This document shows, one piece after another, positions 1 to 4,197 of a stretch of 6,751 nt of DNA. Made by a program: the position numbers and the translations under genes. Numbering within the stretch: the stretch's first letter is position 1; every line of letters starts with the position of its first letter. This stretch comes from Candidatus Woesearchaeota archaeon. GTDB lineage: Archaea; Nanobdellota; Nanobdellia; Woesearchaeales; UBA12501. The notes beneath the pieces were generated by a model. That model ran no database searches. It was given only the letters and a program-made list of their open reading frames with translations, and was not told the origin of the DNA. The stretch spans positions 1-6,751 of the forward strand of contig JACOVM010000014.1 of assembly GCA_016177345.1 (NCBI GenBank), written 5' to 3'.

Positions 1-12
1 TAGCGCATGATC

Positions 13-1671
13 TCACTTCCCTTGTTTTCCTATGTCTCTGATAATATTAGCGTTTGCCCTCACACCGACCAAAAGGCCGTGATCCACCAGCATTCCCTCA
101 TTCGTGGCATGGGGATTATCATTGGGATGGCCGTATCCCGTGAGAAAGACTGGAGCGCCAAGCGTTGATTGAAGGTAAGAAGCGATAGGCTCTCCTGCCC
201 CATTCCAGTCAATCTCTAATCCGTGCTCTAATCCGCTTGTCCCAAACGCCTGCTGGAGCGCCATTCGGATAGTGGGGGTGTATTTGTTGTCAAGGCTTGC
301 CTGAAAAGCAGGATAGCTGGCGATAAGGCGTGCCGTCACTGCTGCATACCGCGATTCGGGCAGTTGTTGAAGCTTCTTTTCAAGATCATGAAAGATTGCT
401 GAGGGATCCTGTCCTGGAACAAGGCGGACGCTGAAGCTCACGCACGCTGTTGATGGGATGACTCCTTCCTGCCCGTTCTCTCCTGCAGGGATGGTTTCCC
501 AGTCCCATGACGGATATAGGACAGTCTGGGCTGCTGGATGGGCACCGCCGACAAGAGCTTTCGCCCCATACGCTCTTGTTCGCTCTTCAACGTTCCATAC
601 CGGATAAAGCTTTTTTACATACCCCACCTCTTCGGGCGTTGGCTTTGGAAAGAAGGCATACGATGGCAGATCAACCTCTTTGGTCATCGGATTGACAACA
701 CGGTTCATGGTACTGGACAAGATGCCGAGCGCGTTAGGGAGGTAACTGCCGCTGCCGGAATGGCCTTCTTTTGCCGCGGTCTCGACACAGAGCTTTCCCT
801 TCATGCCTCCCCGCAGCCGCTCTTCAATGATGGGAATCCCCGGCCTGTTCGTCCAGAGGTCATCAATAACAACAAGATTTGCCTTGAGCATTTCTTTGTA
901 TTTCTCTATAAACTTGGCCATGCCAGGGCTGCCGATCTCTTCTGCCCCCTCAAACATCACTTTTACATGAACAGGAAGCTGGCGATAGACTGCTTGGTAC
1001 GCTTCAAGTGTCCAAATGATGCCCATGATGTGGCCTGCACTGTCTACAGCACGCCTGGCGTAGATTCGTTCATCCTGAATTTTTCCGCTGTGCCATTCTT
1101 CCTCAACATGTTTTCTAACTGGTTCGAAGGGGCTTGTCTTCCAGGGATCTTTTGGGTTATCATTTGTAGGCCTGCCATCATAATGGCTGTCAAAAACAAC
1201 GGTTACAAGAGAGCCTCCTGAACCGCCTTGTAAATCTCCTGGCATGATCTCAAAATAAACCACAGGGCGTATGTTGTCCAATCCTGTCTGAACAGGATGA
1301 TGAAGAATATCCTGCTTCGGAGTGTCTTTTGCAACAAACACTTTTTGGGAAAATCCTTTTTGCTCGAGAAGCTTTTCTAAGTACCCGGCACATTCTGTTT
1401 TCTTTGCAAGGTCTTCACCAACTTTAACGCTCGTGCAGTCCATGCGAAGAAAGGGCATGAAATCTTCGGTAAGCCATCGTTCTTTGTTTTTAGTGATATA
1501 CACATCAATAGCTCCTGGTTGTGTTTCTGGCGGTTTTGGAGTTGAGCCTGTTGTTGAAATTCTTGATGGCAGCTCGCAGTACTGCCGTGCACTTGCTGGA
1601 TTGCTCGGTGCAGTGATAAGAGCTAACGCCAATGCTGCAATAGTTTTGAGTGATGCTCGCTTTCGTGACAT
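13..1671 (-). CDS. Secreted M20-family zinc metallopeptidase, CNDP-dipeptidase-like
   Basis: Predicted di-zinc exopeptidase of the M20 family (ArgE/DapE/ACY1/CPG2 fold), probably hydrolysing small peptides outside the cytoplasm. A Sec signal peptide is visible: basic SRKR start, hydrophobic residues 8-20, and a probable signal peptidase I site after A28 (ASA). Catalytic landmarks are H163 and D165 in DSHYDGRP, D210 as bridging metal ligand in RAVDSAG, E244/E245 in EGAEEIGSPG (general base and metal ligand), D270/D271 in VIDDLW, and H521 in HATNE. A lid/dimerisation domain spans about 288-450 and includes H304 (GHSGSGS) and R416 (FSVRLVPG). The WKTSPFEP segment, SVRLVPG and HxxNE all resemble CNDP-type dipeptidases (M20F). 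The usual D-x-K-G is D-S-A-G here. AGGA at 1680-1677 precedes the ATG by 5 nt. The gene lies 61 bp downstream of another exported-protein gene on the same strand. Exact substrate is unknown; the family call is firm. An ATG at 8-6, just after the stop, could start a further gene that leaves the window. Confidence 0.93.
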   Translation of the reverse strand: MSRKRASLKTIAALALALITAPSNPASARQYCELPSRISTTGSTPKPPETQPGAIDVYITKNKERWLTEDFMPFLRMDCTSVKVGEDLAKKTECAGYLEKLLEQKGFSQKVFVAKDTPKQDILHHPVQTGLDNIRPVVYFEIMPGDLQGGSGGSLVTVVFDSHYDGRPTNDNPKDPWKTSPFEPVRKHVEEEWHSGKIQDERIYARRAVDSAGHIMGIIWTLEAYQAVYRQLPVHVKVMFEGAEEIGSPGMAKFIEKYKEMLKANLVVIDDLWTNRPGIPIIEERLRGGMKGKLCVETAAKEGHSGSGSYLPNALGILSSTMNRVVNPMTKEVDLPSYAFFPKPTPEEVGYVKKLYPVWNVEERTRAYGAKALVGGAHPAAQTVLYPSWDWETIPAGENGQEGVIPSTACVSFSVRLVPGQDPSAIFHDLEKKLQQLPESRYAAVTARLIASYPAFQASLDNKYTPTIRMALQQAFGTSGLEHGLEIDWNGAGEPIASYLQSTLGAPVFLTGYGHPNDNPHATNEGMLVDHGLLVGVRANANIIRDIGKQGK

Positions 1672-1710
1672 AGTGTTCCTTTTTCTATTTTTTACAATGT
1701 TTTTTCAGCG

Positions 1711-1726
1711 AATTTTTATGACTTCT
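1711..1726 (-). promoter_or_regulatory. Possible BRE/TATA promoter for the M20 peptidase gene
   Basis: On the minus strand a purine-rich AGAAG is followed by TCATAAAAATT. A start about 26 bp downstream would fall near 1689 and give a leader of roughly 18 nt that contains the AGGA ribosome-binding site. The whole 61-bp gap is A-rich on the transcribed-sense strand and shows no T-tract terminator, so read-through from the upstream gene is equally likely. Weak, pattern-based call. Confidence 0.3.
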
Positions 1727-1732
1727 CTTGCC

Positions 1733-2680
1733 CTATCGTGTCATCAATGATTCTACTTTAGTGACGTACGGTGTTAAGCTTGGTGATTGTGTTCTCATCC
1801 TTTCTAATGCCTCTCTACGAACTGATTCTTCTGCACTTGACAAGCAGCTTAGTGCATCATGGAATACTTTGATGGTTGTTGGGTTTAGCGTTTCAAAAGG
1901 AGTTGGGCTTTTTGAGCCATCTGGCACGTATGCTCTCTCCAGGCAGGCAGCAGCCTGCGTGACTTTTTCTTCATGAGTTGCAGCAGCCTGATATGCTCGT
2001 AAAGCCAATTCTCTTTCTTGATGGATCTGACTTTGAGAAGGCCCATGGGCATTCATTGCCTGGTTGATGTCTCGAAGCTCTTTCATGAGACTGGCAGCCT
2101 CTGCAGCTGCTCCTGAGCTTGACGTGTCTAAGCTGTAGCTTTCTCCATCATCACTATCAAAGCAAACATTATCATCGTTCAAGAAGGAGGTACTCTTGCT
2201 GATGCCATACATTTCTGTATAAGATATATCAAATGTTGTTCTTAAAGCGGCATAGGTGGTGCCATCACAGACTGTTTTCGTTACATGCCCATTTTGGCAA
2301 TGTGGGTCATAATCCATATTACGTATGTGCTTTTCATCATATATTTCATCACTACACGTACTCGTTTCTGTTCTCCAACTGCCTCGACATTCTGTGCGGT
2401 AGTCCTGACACTCAACGCCTTGGGCCCTAATAATAATCGAATCGCAATCATCATTTGATCCAAGAATTTTTCGCAGCGCATCTGCTTTTTCATCTCGAAT
2501 ATCATCCCACCTATCCTCTATTTCAGGAATCTCAAATCTTTTTCCTGCAACATACTCTACTTTGACTCCTGTTTGAACATATCTTGGCTCTGGCAGGCTG
2601 GCGCTGTTGGCAAATGAGGGTGATGAATGAAGCATGAGCCCTGCAAGAATACTAGTGATAATCGCTGAAAGGGTTTTCAT
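1733..2680 (-). CDS. Secreted cysteine-containing protein of unknown function
   Basis: I do not recognise a family for this 315-residue protein. It begins with a Sec-type signal peptide (MKTLSAIITSILAGLMLHSS) with likely signal peptidase I cleavage after A24 (SFA) or A27 (NSA). The mature chain has nine cysteines. Six cluster at residues 79, 91, 98, 109, 128 and 138, and the others are at 173, 246 and 279, suggesting a disulfide-stabilised N-terminal domain. A Ser/Asp-rich linker (about 174-190) leads into a largely helical C-terminal half (190-300) rich in Ala, Glu and Gln. The start is well supported: GGAGG lies 7 nt upstream, inside the preceding gene, and the ATG overlaps that gene's TGA (ATGA). 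Translational coupling to the upstream lipoprotein gene is therefore likely, and the two proteins probably act at the same cell-surface location. The peptidase gene follows 61 bp downstream. Whether it is enzymatic, structural or adhesive cannot be told from the sequence. Confidence 0.85.
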   Translation of the reverse strand: MKTLSAIITSILAGLMLHSSPSFANSASLPEPRYVQTGVKVEYVAGKRFEIPEIEDRWDDIRDEKADALRKILGSNDDCDSIIIRAQGVECQDYRTECRGSWRTETSTCSDEIYDEKHIRNMDYDPHCQNGHVTKTVCDGTTYAALRTTFDISYTEMYGISKSTSFLNDDNVCFDSDDGESYSLDTSSSGAAAEAASLMKELRDINQAMNAHGPSQSQIHQERELALRAYQAAATHEEKVTQAAACLERAYVPDGSKSPTPFETLNPTTIKVFHDALSCLSSAEESVRREALERMRTQSPSLTPYVTKVESLMTR

Positions 2681-3048
2681 TTCGTTTCCTCCGCAGTAAC
2701 TTTATAGGTGTCATTCTGGAAGAAGGTTGTTGGGTCTCTCATAAGTTCGAAAAAGTGATCTTGCTGTTCAGCGTATCCTTCTGGGGCGTACACGCAGACT
2801 CTTACTCTCCCTTTGGACGGCCCAATTCCATGAAGAAAAACAGGCTTGCCTTCATCTGTTTGAATCTGCCGCACCAGGCGACTAGTGTAATAAGGGCCGG
2901 TATTGTCAAAATCCTTCAATACTTGTTCAATGCTAGTCTTCTGGACTGTTCCGGTAAAACAAACAGGGGTTGCTGTTTCGTACTCTTTTGGAAGGCAGGA
3001 GGCAAGAAGCGCCAGACCTGCGCCGAGGATAGCTATTGGCTTTATCAT
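2677..3048 (-). CDS. Small putative lipoprotein of unknown function
   Basis: This 123-residue protein has an N-terminal export signal (MIKPIAILGAGLALLASC) ending in a lipobox-like L15-A16-S17-C18, so C18 would be the lipidated residue and the mature chain about 106 residues. Two further cysteines, C30 and C85, could form a disulfide. The mature part alternates short beta-like segments (around 29-36, 66-74 and 80-88) and ends in a polar tail. A small beta-barrel is possible, but I recognise no family. I chose the ATG at 3048 because GGTGA sits 7 nt upstream and the signal peptide then begins directly with MIK. An in-frame ATG at 3102 would add 18 residues (MMENINR...) ahead of the signal and make a poor secretion signal, yet it coincides with the predicted transcription start, so it cannot be excluded. 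First gene of the minus-strand cluster; its stop overlaps the next start by 4 bp. Confidence 0.8.
   Translation of the reverse strand: MIKPIAILGAGLALLASCLPKEYETATPVCFTGTVQKTSIEQVLKDFDNTGPYYTSRLVRQIQTDEGKPVFLHGIGPSKGRVRVCVYAPEGYAEQQDHFFELMRDPTTFFQNDTYKVTAEETK
2688..2692 (-). promoter_or_regulatory. Shine-Dalgarno site GGAGG for the secreted protein gene
   Basis: GGAGG is read on the minus strand with a 7-nt spacer (AAACGAA) before the ATG at 2680. It lies within the last codons of the lipoprotein gene and fixes the start of the downstream gene at the ATGA overlap. Confidence 0.8.
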
Positions 3049-3055
3049 GGGTGTT

Positions 3056-3060
3056 TCACC
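3056..3060 (-). promoter_or_regulatory. Shine-Dalgarno site GGTGA that decides the lipoprotein start
   Basis: GGTGA on the minus strand, 7 nt before the ATG at 3048, matches the extended anti-Shine-Dalgarno complement (GGAGGTGATC). Its spacing equals that of the next gene's GGAGG. It favours the start at 3048 over the upstream in-frame ATGs at 3102 and 3099. Confidence 0.6.
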
Positions 3061-3104
3061 AGCTAGAGAGGAGCAAATGATTCTGTTAATATTTTCCATC
3101 ATTT

Positions 3105-3154
3105 TTTTTACGAAAAAGCAAAAGTTTTTTATAGAACCGCATCTTTCGTAAAAA
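3105..3154. repeat. Perfect 11-bp inverted repeat centred on the divergent promoter (probable Lrp-type operator)
   Basis: The left arm TTTTTACGAAA (3105-3115) and right arm TTTCGTAAAAA (3144-3154) are exact reverse complements. The dyad centre is 3129.5, inside the TATA element. Each arm is itself an imperfect palindrome (a T-run, ACG or CGT, then an A-run), which fits the style of Lrp/AsnC-family sites. The arms fall between the TATA box and the predicted start site on each strand, so a bound regulator would block polymerase in both directions. The repeat is seen directly; the operator role is inferred. Confidence 0.6.
3121..3134 (+). promoter_or_regulatory. Archaeal-type BRE/TATA promoter of the Lrp-like regulator, possibly bidirectional
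   Basis: AAAG followed by TTTTTTATAG lies with its centre about 27 bp before the ATG at 3157, the spacing expected when transcription starts at or next to the start codon (leaderless mRNA). The flanking GCAAAAG is purine-rich, as a BRE should be. On the opposite strand the same block reads CTATAAAAAAC and is equally distant from the minus-strand ATG at 3102, so one TATA element may serve both directions, although its BRE on that side is poorer. A second minus-strand TATA-like stretch, AAAATATTAAC (3095-3085), could instead start the lipoprotein mRNA near 3063. Confidence 0.6.
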
Positions 3155-3156
3155 TC

Positions 3157-4197
3157 ATGAGGGTAGAAAATTTCAGAGGGCAGGTCTTACAGGACGTCAT
3201 GCCCCAGCAGCTCGACCTTACCGACAAGAAAATCCTTCTCTTACTATCCCAAAACTGCAGGATATCTAATACTGCCATTGGCAGGCACCTTCGGCTGGCG
3301 AGGGAAGTGGTTGCGTATAGGATCCAGCAGCTGATGAAGCGAGAAATCATTACCGGCTTTTTTACCCTAATCGACCAGCGAAGGCTTGGGTTTGAGACGT
3401 TTCAGCTCTTTCTGAAATTAAAAAATGTTACTAAAGAGAACGAAATGGTTGATCACCTTCTGAAAAGAGAAGATATAACGTTCTTGGCTCTTTGCAGCGG
3501 GCGCTATGATGTTCTTTTTGACGTTACCGTGCCAGCACAGGAGGATTTTCAAGCCTTTTTGAATTCTTTTCTTCTCCGTTTTTCCTCTTCTATTTACGAG
3601 TACCACATCACCAATTTCCTCGAAGAGGATTGTATAGGAAACCAGTTCCTGCTCAGTGATCAAGAGAATAATAATTTACCGATGATGCACATCAAAGAGA
3701 AAGGATCCTCGTTTATCTCTGCTTTTGGAAATAAAAGAGACCATCAGAAAAAAGCCCTGTATTCTGCTATCGACAAGAAAATACTTACCTTTCTCCTCTT
3801 TAACGCACGGGCTACATTAAAAGAGATAAGTGACGCAACAAGCACTACTCCCGCAGGCATAAAAACAAAAATTCACCAGCTTATCATCGATGGTGCGATA
3901 AAACAGTTCACCCCATTGCTTTCTTTTGCTGCACTGGGATATCAGTGGTTTATGATATTCCTTCAGATTGTTGGGATACCAGATAAGACATTAGACGCCT
4001 ATTTTGCACAGCAAAGCAATATCCAATGGCGAGTAAAAAGCATTGGGCCATGGAATTACCAGCTCAGCGTTTTAGCAAAGAATAGCAAAGAATTTCATGG
4101 AATTTTAAATAAGATTCGCGAAGAGTTTAAGGAGAATATTATTTATTTTGACTTCATTATCGTGTTTAACCAGTTGAAGTTTGGGGGGAGGGTTTAA
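3157..4197 (+). CDS. Tandem-module Lrp/AsnC-family transcription regulator
   Basis: DNA-binding regulator built from two consecutive Lrp/AsnC-like units in one 346-residue chain. Unit 1 has a winged helix-turn-helix at about 19-66 (LDLTDKKILLLLSQNCRISN, then REVVAYRIQQLMKREIITGF) and a ligand-binding RAM-like domain at about 78-155 with the motif SGRYDVLFDV. A polar linker (160-200) joins unit 2, with a second HTH at about 204-250 (IDKKILTFLLFNARATLKEI) and a second sensor-like domain at about 259-337 with GPWNYQLSVLAK. Ordinary Lrp proteins are near 150 residues with one unit; the doubled form is familiar from DPANN archaea. The start at 3157 fits a leaderless transcript from the TATA box 27 bp upstream. 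M15 at 3199, preceded by AGGA, is an alternative that would begin just before the first HTH. Divergent from the exported-protein cluster, it probably controls that cluster and itself through the inverted repeat. The effector is unknown; amino acids are typical for the family. Confidence 0.92.
   Translation: MRVENFRGQVLQDVMPQQLDLTDKKILLLLSQNCRISNTAIGRHLRLAREVVAYRIQQLMKREIITGFFTLIDQRRLGFETFQLFLKLKNVTKENEMVDHLLKREDITFLALCSGRYDVLFDVTVPAQEDFQAFLNSFLLRFSSSIYEYHITNFLEEDCIGNQFLLSDQENNNLPMMHIKEKGSSFISAFGNKRDHQKKALYSAIDKKILTFLLFNARATLKEISDATSTTPAGIKTKIHQLIIDGAIKQFTPLLSFAALGYQWFMIFLQIVGIPDKTLDAYFAQQSNIQWRVKSIGPWNYQLSVLAKNSKEFHGILNKIREEFKENIIYFDFIIVFNQLKFGGRV

Noticed and set aside
538..1221. A 227-codon open frame on the plus strand
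   Set aside because: It lies entirely opposite the M20 peptidase gene, whose catalytic motifs are intact. The antisense translation has no recognisable domain and no promoter or ribosome-binding site.
1672..1732. T-rich plus strand in the gap before the peptidase gene as a transcription terminator
   Set aside because: Both flanking genes are on the minus strand, where this tract is A-rich. A T-rich terminator would have to lie on the sense strand.
1322..1750. A 142-codon open frame on the plus strand
   Set aside because: Antisense to the N-terminal part of the peptidase gene. Its hydrophobic C-terminal stretch comes from the T-rich intergenic DNA rather than from a coding signal.
3125..3135. 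TTTATAG as a bacterial -10 box, implying a bacterial host
   Set aside because: No matching -35 element at the right spacing was evident, and the 27-bp distance to the ATG together with the tandem Lrp architecture fit an archaeal promoter better. A bacterial host is not fully excluded.
2755..3151. Two overlapping plus-strand frames opposite the lipoprotein gene
   Set aside because: They are in competing frames, overlap the lipoprotein gene and the divergent promoter, and have no supporting signals.
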